The notes beneath the pieces were generated by a model. That model saw nothing but the letters and a program-made list of their open reading frames with translations. It searched no databases and had not been told where the DNA came from. DNA of 64,000 nt from Pseudomonas lutea (GTDB taxonomy: Bacteria; Pseudomonadota; Gammaproteobacteria; Pseudomonadales; Pseudomonadaceae): the NCBI RefSeq assembly GCF_000759445.1, contig NZ_JRMB01000001.1, positions 1,488,001-1,552,000 on the forward strand, read 5' to 3'. Made by a program: the position numbers and the translations under genes. Position 1 is the stretch's first letter; each line of letters starts with the position of its first letter. Of the stretch, positions 26,228 through 33,632 are shown in pieces.

Positions 26228-26542
26228 TCAATCCCCTGTGTAGTTCGAGCCGCCGGCACCGCGGCGGTTGTTCTGTTCGTATTGTTCGTGCGCGCCGCCA
26301 ATGGCGCGGTTGGCTTTGGCTATTTCTGCAAGCGCTTCCCGCAGCCTGACGTTAAGCACCTGGACAACGTCGATTAGCGGCAGGGTCTTCAGGGTGCGGC
26401 CACACACCCAGCCCGAGGCGTGACAGTTTTCACAGGTCATCTGGTGAAAGACCCCGGTGTAAATGCCTGTGCCTCGACAGATGTTGCACTCAACGATGAA
26501 CTTCAATTCCCGGCGAAAGGCAGGGCCATGGCTCTTTTTCAT
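26228..26542 (-). CDS. Small zinc-binding protein (DnaJ-type cysteine motifs)
   Basis: 104 residues from ATG 26542 (ATGA overlap with the upstream recombinase). Two Cys pairs, CNICRGTG and CENCHASGW, form a DnaJ-like zinc site at ~18-45, followed by a helical C-terminus. Similar small proteins sit just before the late regulator in lambdoid phages. May assist replication or transcription; function inferred only from position. Confidence 0.65.
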   Translation of the reverse strand: MKKSHGPAFRRELKFIVECNICRGTGIYTGVFHQMTCENCHASGWVCGRTLKTLPLIDVVQVLNVRLREALAEIAKANRAIGGAHEQYEQNNRRGAGGSNYTGD

Positions 26543-27834
26543 GCTTTTGAAACCTCGCCTATGGTTGATTCTTGAATGGGGTTGCAGGCCATATGAGGCG
26601 CGGCCTGTAGCGGGATGCTGGACTCTCTGTTTCCGACTCCCTCCAACCCGTGAATGGCGGTAAATCCCTTGGCGTCTAGATGGGCGTGCCACTTCTCCAG
26701 CGCCTCGCGTTTGCGGGTCTCAACGGTGGTGTGGATGTAGGCCTGCACGTTGTGGCCCATGGCGTGGTTGATCAGCATCTCGCCGATCAGGAAGTCGATG
26801 CCGAGATCTGCCCAGCCAGTGCGCGCCAACTTGCGCAGGTCGTGGCTGGTCCACTCGCCTTGCCCGAGCTGCGTGAATACCATGCTGGCTTGGCCCTCGC
26901 TCATGCCCTTGCCGTGTCGGGCCGGGAACAGGTACTGCCCGGTGTAACCGGTGGCAGCCTGACGGGCTCGGTACTGGGTCAGCAGCGCGCAAACCTGCTC
27001 GGTGAGTGGCAGCGAATGCTCGACGCGGGTCTTGGTGTGCGCGGCCGGCAGATGCCACGTGCGGTCAGCCAGGCTGATGTGCGACCAGAGCGCCATGCGG
27101 GTTTCGCCAACACGGGTGCCGTGACAGAGCATCATCAAGGCCAACATGCCCTGAGCCGGGCGCCGTTCGAAGGCTTCGGCCAGTTGACCCAGCAGGCCTT
27201 CCACCTGGACACCACGCAGGCGCGCGGACTTGGCTTTGATCTTGGTCTTCGAGAAGTCGCTGAATTTGATCCCCGTCATTGGGTTGGCCGGGATCGAGCC
27301 CAGCGTGTGAGCTTGGCGGCAGGCCAGCACCAGCAGCGCGAAGATCAGCCGCACGAATTCCAGCGACAGCGTCTCCTGCAGCGGCCACATCAGTTTCGTG
27401 TCCAACGTCGCTCGATCGATCTCGCCCAGCGCCAGGTCGCCAACGCGCGGTATCAGGTGGCAGGCGATGGCCGACTTGGCCGTAGCCTTCCGCTTGGCTG
27501 ACAGATGCCGGTCGCGACTCATCCTGTCGCTGTACCAGGCCAGCAGCTCGCCAAGGGTGGCCCACGGGGAAATGGCGGCGGTGGCCTTTGCATCGGCGGA
27601 CAGGCGCTGCCGAGTTTCAGGCAGAGCGGCCAGCACCGCTTTGGCGGACAACTCAGGGTATGAGCCGATGCGCAGCCACTTCTTGCGCACCACCAGACTC
27701 CACGTGCCACGCGGACGTGCCTCGGTGAATCGGAAATACAGTCCGGGGTGCCGTGGATCACGCATCAGCACCGCAGCAGGGTCTTCGGCACGGCGCCGCA
27801 GCTCAGCGTCGGAGAACGCAACGGTCATCGTCAT
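26539..27834 (-). CDS. Second tyrosine recombinase, inside the early operon
   Basis: 431 residues with a full catalytic set: Arg241 (CHGTRVGE), Lys268 (HTKT), His331-Arg334 (SHDLRKLA), His357 and Tyr366. The N-terminal ~30-80 resembles the DUF4102/P4-integrase arm-binding domain (RKKWLRIGSYPELS). About 60 extra residues follow the tyrosine. It is embedded in the DNA-metabolism gene chain, with four-base overlaps on both sides, 14 kb from the integrase at the tRNA. It may resolve phage DNA forms or recombine another site; role unknown. Confidence 0.88.
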   Translation of the reverse strand: MTMTVAFSDAELRRRAEDPAAVLMRDPRHPGLYFRFTEARPRGTWSLVVRKKWLRIGSYPELSAKAVLAALPETRQRLSADAKATAAISPWATLGELLAWYSDRMSRDRHLSAKRKATAKSAIACHLIPRVGDLALGEIDRATLDTKLMWPLQETLSLEFVRLIFALLVLACRQAHTLGSIPANPMTGIKFSDFSKTKIKAKSARLRGVQVEGLLGQLAEAFERRPAQGMLALMMLCHGTRVGETRMALWSHISLADRTWHLPAAHTKTRVEHSLPLTEQVCALLTQYRARQAATGYTGQYLFPARHGKGMSEGQASMVFTQLGQGEWTSHDLRKLARTGWADLGIDFLIGEMLINHAMGHNVQAYIHTTVETRKREALEKWHAHLDAKGFTAIHGLEGVGNRESSIPLQAAPHMACNPIQESTIGEVSKA

Positions 27835-28247
27835 GCAGCCACCACAGTCGGAGCGAGTCGAAGGTATGCGCGGATCTGCTCCATCGCATCAAAGTGGCCC
27901 GGGCACACGATCGCCAGATAGCCCTGATCGCTCAGCCGGCGGATCCACGCGTGCTGGCTGGCCGACACCGCTGCATCGTTCGGCGGCGTCGCCTTGAACT
28001 CGAGGTAAAGGCCGAAGTAACCGCCGCGCGCCATCGGCAGTACCAGATCGGGCACGCCCGCTTTCACGCCCTGCCCTTTCAACTTGATGGCCACCATCTT
28101 GTGACGGTGCCCACCGTTGGGGACGTGGTAGATCAACGCAGCCACATCTGGAAAGCGCAGTTCGAGCTCCTTTATCAGCGCTGCCTGCTCCAGGCCTTCT
28201 CGGTCCACCGACTTGGCGCGGGCTACCCGTGGCTCAAAGGGCTTCAT
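27831..28247 (-). CDS. VRR-NUC domain nuclease
   Basis: 138 residues with the VRR-NUC core: YHVPNGGHR, then GVKAGVPDLVLP and YLEFK, which supply the Asp and Glu-x-Lys of the PD-(D/E)XK-type active site. Such stand-alone enzymes cut branched DNA such as Holliday junctions, replacing RusA or NinG in many phages. Coupled on both sides by ATGA. Confidence 0.88.
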   Translation of the reverse strand: MKPFEPRVARAKSVDREGLEQAALIKELELRFPDVAALIYHVPNGGHRHKMVAIKLKGQGVKAGVPDLVLPMARGGYFGLYLEFKATPPNDAAVSASQHAWIRRLSDQGYLAIVCPGHFDAMEQIRAYLRLAPTVVAA

Positions 28248-28357
28248 TTGCCAGCGCCTTTCGCTGAGCCCCGCGCCGGGCTAAAGACAAAGGTGTCCCG
28301 GCCCGAGCTGAGCACCGTGGAGTTATTCAGAAGTGTTTTGAGCTGGGTCCAAGTCAT
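28244..28357 (-). CDS. 37-residue coupled small protein
   Basis: Begins at ATG 28357, inside the stop of the upstream gene (ATGA), and ends inside the start of the VRR-NUC gene. Sequence begins MTWTQLKTLLNNSTVLSSG. No domain. The double coupling supports it being translated. Confidence 0.55.
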   Translation of the reverse strand: MTWTQLKTLLNNSTVLSSGRDTFVFSPARGSAKGAGK

Positions 28358-28473
28358 CGAAACAACTCCTGCGAATTAGCCGGTTTCATAACTGTCTCAA
28401 CTTTGAGCCCGGTGCCGACTGCGGTTACCAGGGTGATGGCCGCTATGCAGATCCAGATTCGTGAAGGGCTCAT
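28354..28473 (-). CDS. 39-residue single-pass membrane protein
   Basis: From ATG 28473 (ATGA with the upstream gene): a membrane segment at ~4-20 (SRIWICIAAITLVTAVG) and a short polar tail. Coupled on both sides. Possible role in superinfection or host interaction; unknown. Confidence 0.55.
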   Translation of the reverse strand: MSPSRIWICIAAITLVTAVGTGLKVETVMKPANSQELFR

Positions 28474-28721
28474 ACCGAACCCCGCGCGGCGAGCTCTACT
28501 TGGATCTTCGTCCAACTGGCGGGAGACATGACCGCGCCGCCGTTGAACATCAGCACCGTTTCGCACGGCACCTGTTTGGCGTTGATGCGGTACCGAAGCT
28601 GTGGCCGGTTCTTCCAGTGGCACCACTTGCGCTCGGTACGCCACTTGGTCGTTTTAGTGGTCGGGAGGTGCTCGGAAATTACCACTGGGATGCCGCCGAA
28701 CATCAGTGCTGGGCTGTTCAT
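28470..28721 (-). CDS. Early-operon protein of unknown function
   Basis: 83 residues, basic middle part (RTERKWCHWKNRPQLRYR). No recognised domain. ATGA overlaps on both sides place it firmly in the coupled early chain. Confidence 0.65.
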   Translation of the reverse strand: MNSPALMFGGIPVVISEHLPTTKTTKWRTERKWCHWKNRPQLRYRINAKQVPCETVLMFNGGAVMSPASWTKIQVELAARGSV

Positions 28722-29023
28722 GCCGCCACCTTCCCTTCGCTCACCAGAATGTCGATGGTCCGCACCATCCCTTCCATGTGCATCGTGCGGAGTTGTTCAC
28801 GGCTAAACTCGGTATTACGGCGCGCGTCGACTGCTTCGTGACAGGCAGAGCAAGCCCAGGCGGCCTGCAGATCATGCGGTTTGAGTCCAGTGCCGCAGCG
28901 AGTGCCAGCCATCCGAAGGTGAGCCAGCACCGTGGTTTCAGGGTTGCCGTTGCACACGCCGGGCACACGGATCTGGCAGTCCCGACCGCGCGCGGCCTTG
29001 GTGAATTTCGTTTGCTTGGTCAT
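28718..29023 (-). CDS. DUF1364 protein, YbcO-like nuclease
   Basis: 101 residues from ATG 29023 (TGATG with the upstream stop). It shows the DUF1364 pattern: RGRDCQIRVPGVCNGNPET, HLRMAGTRCGTGLKP and a late CSACHEAVD, with the Cys pairs binding zinc. Members such as E. coli prophage YbcO are small DNases of the recombination region. An upstream GTG is less likely. Confidence 0.85.
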   Translation of the reverse strand: MTKQTKFTKAARGRDCQIRVPGVCNGNPETTVLAHLRMAGTRCGTGLKPHDLQAAWACSACHEAVDARRNTEFSREQLRTMHMEGMVRTIDILVSEGKVAA

Positions 29024-29136
29024 CAAATCCACGCCCCGTACTGAGATTCAACCGGAGGAATAGACCCGTCGTAGCTGGCCCCCATGAACTCGATGAAGCA
29101 CCGGGCGACATGGGCCAGCGCCTTGATCTTTCTCAT
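29023..29136 (-). CDS. 37-residue coupled small protein
   Basis: ATG at 29136 overlaps the previous stop (ATGA), and its TGA overlaps the DUF1364 start. Sequence begins MRKIKALAHVARCFIEFMG. Unknown function. Confidence 0.55.
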   Translation of the reverse strand: MRKIKALAHVARCFIEFMGASYDGSIPPVESQYGAWI

Positions 29137-29333
29137 CGTGCGGTCTCCATCAGATCGACGACTTCAAAGGTGCTGGGCCACATCAACCGGCCAAACGACT
29201 CGGCAATGCCCTTGTGATCGAACAGAGCAACCGCAGGATCCGGCGGAATCGACAGATCGATCTTCGAAGAGCACGCGTAAACCGCGTAACGGAACGCGGC
29301 GGGGTCAGGTGCAGCAAGTCTGATGTCGCTCAT
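29133..29333 (-). CDS. 66-residue early protein
   Basis: Acidic, soluble, no domain recognised (contains PDPAVALFDHKGIAESFGRL). Coupled by ATGA to replication gene P upstream and to the next gene downstream. Confidence 0.6.
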   Translation of the reverse strand: MSDIRLAAPDPAAFRYAVYACSSKIDLSIPPDPAVALFDHKGIAESFGRLMWPSTFEVVDLMETAR

Positions 29334-29989
29334 GCTGATGCTCCGGCGCGGCGGGCGCGCAGTTCGGCCAAGGCCTTGTTTCCGATATCGGGAGTGCGCC
29401 GGGCTTCGGCGCGGGCCGGCAGCGCCAAGGGCATCTTTTGCAATGGCAGACCCTCAATCATTCGGCGGCAGGTGATGACGTAATTGCGCTCGAACAGCTT
29501 CATGGCCAGCGAAGTTTCGAGGCGGTTGAGCGGTTCAAAGCCGCACTCTTTGGCTGTGTGCCAGACCGCTTGGTGCGACCACTTTGCCTGTCCGGCCATT
29601 GACGGGTGAGCGTTACGGCAGGCCTCGCGGAATGCCCTTTCCAGCGGTGGGATACCCAGCATTTCGGGGGTGGGCTGGCAGAGCTTGATAAACTTACCAA
29701 CGCTCGGGGCGAAGTCGGAACCCAGCTTGCGGCACTGCTCGATGCCGAAGCGGATCTGCTCGATGCGGGTAATGTTCTCGGCCATGAACGCCTTTACCCA
29801 AGTGGCTTTTGCCGCGCCGATGTCTTCCTTGTCAGGCCAGGCCTGCTTCCACGCTGGGAAGATCGCCTTCAGCTCACGGAACAGCTGGTTGATCACATGG
29901 ACGGTGCCCGCGTCGATCGTGAGCGGCACGACCTCGGCAGATGGAACGTTCGGCAGTTGCTGCATGATGCTCGCGACGGACTTCATCAC
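29330..29989 (-). CDS. Replication protein P-like helicase loader
   Basis: 219 residues resembling the lambda P family: VINQLFRELKAIFPAWKQAW near the N-terminus, then FAPSVGKFIKLCQP and a helical C-terminus. P-type proteins recruit host DnaB to the phage origin. It directly follows, and overlaps by ATGA, the O-like gene that holds the iterons. Confidence 0.82.
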   Translation of the reverse strand: MMKSVASIMQQLPNVPSAEVVPLTIDAGTVHVINQLFRELKAIFPAWKQAWPDKEDIGAAKATWVKAFMAENITRIEQIRFGIEQCRKLGSDFAPSVGKFIKLCQPTPEMLGIPPLERAFREACRNAHPSMAGQAKWSHQAVWHTAKECGFEPLNRLETSLAMKLFERNYVITCRRMIEGLPLQKMPLALPARAEARRTPDIGNKALAELRARRAGASA

Positions 29990-30783
29990 AGACCTCCCAG
30001 ATTTTCAGCCCAGCTGGTGTCGTCGAAATCTGGCGCCTGGCCTTGGCCTTGGCCTGCCGCCTTGACTCGCTCACGCTTCACCCACTGCACCAGGCGGTAG
30101 CACCAGCCGGATGCCGAATCGACCGTGCCATGTCGGGCAGCGAAGAAGCCCTTGAACGCGCGAATGGCGGCATCGGGCACTGCGTCGACTGGGATGCCGG
30201 CGATTGCGATCTGGTCGGCCAGTGCTTTGGCGCTTGGCACCCAGGCGGCGAACATGGCGAAGCGCTGGTTCGGGGATGGGCACTCAGCGGCGGCGAGGTC
30301 TTGCTCGGCAATCTCAGCGGCCAAATCGCGCTGCAGCTGCTGCTCTTCGGTTAATTGATGGTTAAGTGATGTATTGGGTGCAGCTGCTGCACCCCGTTCT
30401 GCGTTTTCCTGCACCCCGTTCTGCTGTGAGCTGCACCCCGTGCGGTTATCTGCACCCCGTTCTTTACGGGGTGCAGCATTTGCACCCCGTTTAAGTTGGA
30501 GGTCGTACACGACTGGGCGGCGGTCACGGCGGTCGATGTACGCGGCGGCAATGGCCTGATTACCCTCGGTGATGAAGCCGGCCTTCTCCAGCTCATCCAG
30601 TTTCAGGCGGACGGTGCGCTCGGAAAGGCCGGTGTCGTCTGACAGGGTCAGCGCAGAGGGGAACGCCCCGCGGCCATCGCTACCGGCGTAGTTCGCGAGG
30701 CAAAGCAGCACATGACGGGCAGCAGGATTTTCGAGGGAAGCCTTCGGCAGTGCGAGAGCCCATGACATAGCTTGAACGCTCAC
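29986..30783 (-). CDS. Replication initiator, O-like, with winged helix
   Basis: 265 residues. N-terminal winged helix-turn-helix ~35-85 (LTLSDDTGLSERTVRLKLDE). A low-complexity middle (~100-135) is written by the iterons. The C-terminal domain ~160-240 resembles DnaT/O-type DNA or helicase-loader-binding regions (SGWCYRLVQWVKRERV). It should bind the repeats in its own gene to open the origin and hand over to P. Confidence 0.82.
   Translation of the reverse strand: MSVQAMSWALALPKASLENPAARHVLLCLANYAGSDGRGAFPSALTLSDDTGLSERTVRLKLDELEKAGFITEGNQAIAAAYIDRRDRRPVVYDLQLKRGANAAPRKERGADNRTGCSSQQNGVQENAERGAAAAPNTSLNHQLTEEQQLQRDLAAEIAEQDLAAAECPSPNQRFAMFAAWVPSAKALADQIAIAGIPVDAVPDAAIRAFKGFFAARHGTVDSASGWCYRLVQWVKRERVKAAGQGQGQAPDFDDTSWAENLGGL
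30347..30490. repeat. Phage replication origin: iterons inside gene O
   Basis: Five direct copies of TGCACCCCGT start at 30388, 30410, 30432, 30451 and 30481, and one inverted copy lies at 30466-30475. The first three are spaced 22 bp apart, two helical turns. An AT-richer stretch (30347-30377) adjoins the array, as in lambda ori where iterons in gene O flank an unwinding region. Confidence 0.85.
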
Positions 30784-31523
30784 AGCGCGGCTCCAATGTT
30801 CTTTTCGGCCAAGCGTGCAAGGCCTTTCGGGGTAACGAGGGGTTGATATGCCGCGCGCTCGACGCCGGTTTCGGTATCGGGCTTAAGAGCGGTCACCTTG
30901 TGTTTCATGAAGCCGTCACGAATGCGAGGCTGCATTGCGATCCAGCGAGTTGACCCACCGCGGCGGTAAATCCAACGGTTCGCCTGGAGCCAGTCAAATA
31001 GTTTCGACGGGGCGATGCCGAGTTGTTTTGCAGCGTCAGTAATGCAGATCGCGCCCTCAGCTGCGGCAAGCCGGCGGATGGCTGCGAGCTTGGGTGCTTG
31101 AAGCTCAAGCACGCCAAGCAGGCGCTGCGTTTCCTTGGCCTGGTCTGCGGCGAGCTGGAGAGCCTCGGCGTAATTGGCCGGGATGCGCGGGACGGCCTGC
31201 TCTTCCAGTTCCCGCCAGCGACGAACAACAGCCATTCGAAGTGGTGCGCTGTAGCCGGTCAGCAGGCAGTCGGTATGCTCGCGGTCGAGCAGGTACTCGG
31301 TCTGGTTGCGGTTCTGACCGTCCAGATAGGTGCGCTCAAAACTGAGCGCATCTTTTTTCAGGTCCGCCAGCATCGACGCTATGTCACGCTTGACGTTCTT
31401 GTGCTGCTTACCGGTCAGCTCGGCGATCTCGCGAGACGACATGACCTGACGCGTCATTACTTGAGGCGGGTGGAAAACTGACGAATCAGGCCGGGTATTG
31501 CTCTGGGGGTTCGTGGTGTGCAT
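30780..31523 (-). CDS. Antirepressor with Rha and KilAC/ANT-type domains
   Basis: 247 residues. The Rha-like N-terminus ~25-110 (MSSREIAELTGKQHKNVKRD, then TEYLLDREHTDCLLTGY) is joined by a helical linker to an ANT domain (ITDAAKQLGIAPSKLFDWL, RWIYRRGG). Such proteins counter repressors or modulate host gene use early in infection. GAGG eight bases before ATG 31523 supports the start. Confidence 0.85.
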   Translation of the reverse strand: MHTTNPQSNTRPDSSVFHPPQVMTRQVMSSREIAELTGKQHKNVKRDIASMLADLKKDALSFERTYLDGQNRNQTEYLLDREHTDCLLTGYSAPLRMAVVRRWRELEEQAVPRIPANYAEALQLAADQAKETQRLLGVLELQAPKLAAIRRLAAAEGAICITDAAKQLGIAPSKLFDWLQANRWIYRRGGSTRWIAMQPRIRDGFMKHKVTALKPDTETGVERAAYQPLVTPKGLARLAEKNIGAAL

Positions 31524-31550
31524 AATCGGACCTCACAAGTGTTGTTGAAG

Positions 31551-31577
31551 AAGCCGGTCTAGCCACCGGCTTTTTTA
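31551..31577 (+). terminator. Plus-strand intrinsic terminator facing the CII-like gene
   Basis: Stem AAGCCGGT/ACCGGCTT (31551-31558, 31565-31572) followed by six T on the plus strand, opposite to the surrounding genes. It would end antisense transcription just before the CII 3' end, recalling but not matching the lambda OOP arrangement. Confidence 0.7.
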
Positions 31578-31588
31578 TTGCCCGCGAT

Positions 31589-32011
31589 TTAGGCTGCCTT
31601 GACCGACGCCTTCAGTACGTCCAGAGCTTTTTCAGCCTCTGCGATCTCTCGCAGGATTCGCGCACGCTCCATCTGGTCGACGCGGCCGTCAGCTATTGCC
31701 CGGTGCGTTTCCACGGTCACTTCGGAAATTTCGAGCGCGACGTGCCCCAGCGCTTGGTGAACGTCGATCGCCACAGGCTGCTCTTTCGCCACCAGGTCGA
31801 AGTTGAACCCGGCAGCCAGCGCCAGCAGAGGACGCATGTCCTGGGTGTGCAGCAGAATCCCGAACAAGTGCTCGATGGTCAGGTGATGAGCCGCGTTGTC
31901 GGGGTTAGAGCGCTGCAGCAGGCTCACGTGAGCTAGGCACATTTTCCCGGCCAGCTCCTCGGCGCCACTTTCCTTCACGGTCGTGTGGCAGGCCCGCAAG
32001 AAATCTTCCAT
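31589..32011 (-). CDS. CII-type phage regulator
   Basis: 140 residues resembling the phage regulatory CII (CP76) family: AGKMCLAHVSLLQRSNPDN, then LTIEHLFGILLHTQDMRPL, and a helical C-terminus. Second gene of the P_R operon, after cro, as in lambdoid phages. Probably steers the lysogeny decision; its target promoter is not identifiable here. Confidence 0.75.
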   Translation of the reverse strand: MEDFLRACHTTVKESGAEELAGKMCLAHVSLLQRSNPDNAAHHLTIEHLFGILLHTQDMRPLLALAAGFNFDLVAKEQPVAIDVHQALGHVALEISEVTVETHRAIADGRVDQMERARILREIAEAEKALDVLKASVKAA

Positions 32012-32082
32012 TCGTAAACCCTCAAATTTGTTTCAGTGGCTGCGTGCCATCACACATTGCAAAATGTTTCCACACCTAGCGC

Positions 32083-32319
32083 CTATGCAGCGCCGAGTAG
32101 GACTTTGTGAGCCAGGCACAGCAAATCAGGACGAAGTCCAGCGATGGTGATCTCTCCACCCGACGCATCCTGCAAACGCTCGGCAAGCTCGGCAGAGGCC
32201 TTGCGATGACCGCCGGCGAGCTGCCAGAGGTGCCCAACAGTGGTGTTTGCCGCAGCTGCAACTTCTTTACGGCGCGGCGGAGGAGCGGCAGCAAGCCATT
32301 CACGCAGGTGGTGATTCAT
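32083..32319 (-). CDS. cro: Cro-like repressor
   Basis: 78 residues with a helix-turn-helix (RRKEVAAAANTTVGHLWQLA, continuing GGHRKASAELAERLQ). First gene from P_R, divergent from the CI gene. AGGAG seven bases before ATG 32319. It should bind the same 17-bp operators with a different preference. Confidence 0.82.
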   Translation of the reverse strand: MNHHLREWLAAAPPPRRKEVAAAANTTVGHLWQLAGGHRKASAELAERLQDASGGEITIAGLRPDLLCLAHKVLLGAA

Positions 32320-32343
32320 AGGGATCTCCTAAAACATAGGAGA

Positions 32344-32372
32344 AATTTAGCTTAGGGCTAATAACAGAGCAA
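32344..32372 (-). promoter_or_regulatory. P_R promoter toward cro
   Basis: Minus strand TTGCTC (32372-32367), 17-base spacer, TAAATT (32349-32344). The operator 32346-32362 lies four bases after the -35 and overlaps the -10, exactly as in P_L, so bound repressor would exclude polymerase. Confidence 0.78.
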
Positions 32373-32411
32373 GGAATATTTAGCTTTGAGCACATTTAGC
32401 ATTGAGCTAAA
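32346..32411. promoter_or_regulatory. O_R: three 17-bp repressor operators
   Basis: Sites 32346-32362 (TTTAGC-TTAGG-GCTAAT), 32379-32395 (TTTAGC-TTTGA-GCACAT, one weak half) and 32395-32411 (TTTAGC-ATTGA-GCTAAA, perfect). They lie in the divergent cro-CI interval. Three further copies are at 34.65-34.79 kb. Confidence 0.85.
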
Positions 32412-32430
32412 CACTGGCATCCTTGCGCGC

Positions 32431-33282
32431 ATGGACATCTATGCAATCCGCAAGCAGCAGCTGATCAACCTAATTGGCAACCAGAAGAAAGGCGCCTGCG
32501 CTGAACGCTGGGGGATGGCACCTGCGCATTTGAGCCAGATCCTGTCTGACAAGACTGCGAAGAACCTAGGCGATGACGTGGCCCGCCGTATCGAAGCGGT
32601 TGAAGGGCTACCGAGAGGATGGTTCGACGCACTTGGAGATGCTGGCGCGGGGGCACTTGCTCCTCAAACTCAAGCACCCAGCCAAGCCGGCGACGAGATT
32701 CAAAATTCGACGGCAGCGGACCTGGTCAAGAAAATGCTGGCAAAGGTGAAGGGGCTGTCGTTGGAGGCTCGAGATCGGATCGTAGCAGCGGCTGAAGAGC
32801 CGGACGAGAGGTCGTCGAGCATCCTGCCTGGCAACTTTTCCAGCTTGCGACCTACCAACGAAGAGATCGTCATCCGCCAGTACGATATCCGGGCAGCAAT
32901 GGGCCATGGACAGGTGCCGCCGGATTACACCGAGGTAGTGCGTAACCTGGTGGTGAGAGAAGAAATCCTCCGCGAGAAGGGTGTCAGCTACACCTCAAAA
33001 ACTGCGCTGGCCATGATCAGTGGCTGGGGCCAGAGCATGGAAGGAACCATCAACGATAAAGACCTCGTGATCGTCGACAAAGGCGTGCAAGACTTCATCG
33101 GTGACGGGATCTACGTGCTGACCTGGCACCAAGAACTGTACATCAAGCGCGTGATGCGGCTGGACGAAGAGAATTACCGGCTGATCTCAGACAACCAGCA
33201 TTACGAGAACCAGACAGCAAGGATCGACGACGTCACGATTCATGCCAAGGTCCTGCTGATCTGGAACGCTAGAAAGGCCTGA
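32431..33282 (+). CDS. CI-type repressor, S24 self-cleaving
   Basis: 283 residues. The N-terminal DNA-binding domain (~8-60) has CAERWGMAPAHLSQILSD. A Gly/Ala/Gln linker leads to an S24 peptidase domain with Ser202 (GWGQSMEG) and Lys239 (LYIKRV). It keeps the prophage silent by binding O_R and O_L. ATG 32431 is preferred over a TTG at 32386 lying inside the operators; no strong ribosome site precedes it. In the expected cleavage zone the residues are AAMGHG (155-160), without a plain Ala-Gly or Cys-Gly pair. Confidence 0.88.
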   Translation: MDIYAIRKQQLINLIGNQKKGACAERWGMAPAHLSQILSDKTAKNLGDDVARRIEAVEGLPRGWFDALGDAGAGALAPQTQAPSQAGDEIQNSTAADLVKKMLAKVKGLSLEARDRIVAAAEEPDERSSSILPGNFSSLRPTNEEIVIRQYDIRAAMGHGQVPPDYTEVVRNLVVREEILREKGVSYTSKTALAMISGWGQSMEGTINDKDLVIVDKGVQDFIGDGIYVLTWHQELYIKRVMRLDEENYRLISDNQHYENQTARIDDVTIHAKVLLIWNARKA

Positions 33283-33292
33283 CGAGGCCTTT
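33273..33292 (+). terminator. Hairpin at the end of the repressor gene
   Basis: Stem AAAGGCCT/AGGCCTTT with loop GACG, containing the CI stop codon, followed by a short T run. It may be a partial terminator that lets some transcription reach the next two genes. Confidence 0.55.
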
Positions 33293-33327
33293 TAAAATTA
33301 TCACATTGCATTTCAAGGGACGATTTC

Positions 33328-33630
33328 ATGACTGATACGAAAAAGATTGAGCACAGAAAATCCGCCACACACATTCATGAACATGTCGAACGGTTCGCCG
33401 TAGCTGGACTCCAAGGCCCTCAATCGACAATGTTCTCTATCGCTATGGGAAGAGATGCTGCGGAGGTGGTCTCCGAGACCCTTGACGGCGGACAGTTGAC
33501 ATTGAATGAGGATGACATCCTCACTTATCGGTTGGATGTAGCTACGATCACCATGTCTGAAACTGCCGCACGGGGGCTGGTCGAACTGTTGAGCTCTATG
33601 CTTGCCAACCAGCCTAAACGGGAAGACTAA
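33328..33630 (+). CDS. Unknown lysogenic gene in the rexA position
   Basis: 100 residues, soluble, mixed alpha/beta, with DAAEVVSETLDGGQLTLNED and a C-terminal helix. No family recognised. Same strand as CI and 45 bp behind it, so probably expressed in the lysogen. Position matches lambda rexA. Confidence 0.7.
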   Translation: MTDTKKIEHRKSATHIHEHVERFAVAGLQGPQSTMFSIAMGRDAAEVVSETLDGGQLTLNEDDILTYRLDVATITMSETAARGLVELLSSMLANQPKRED

Positions 33631-33632
33631 TA

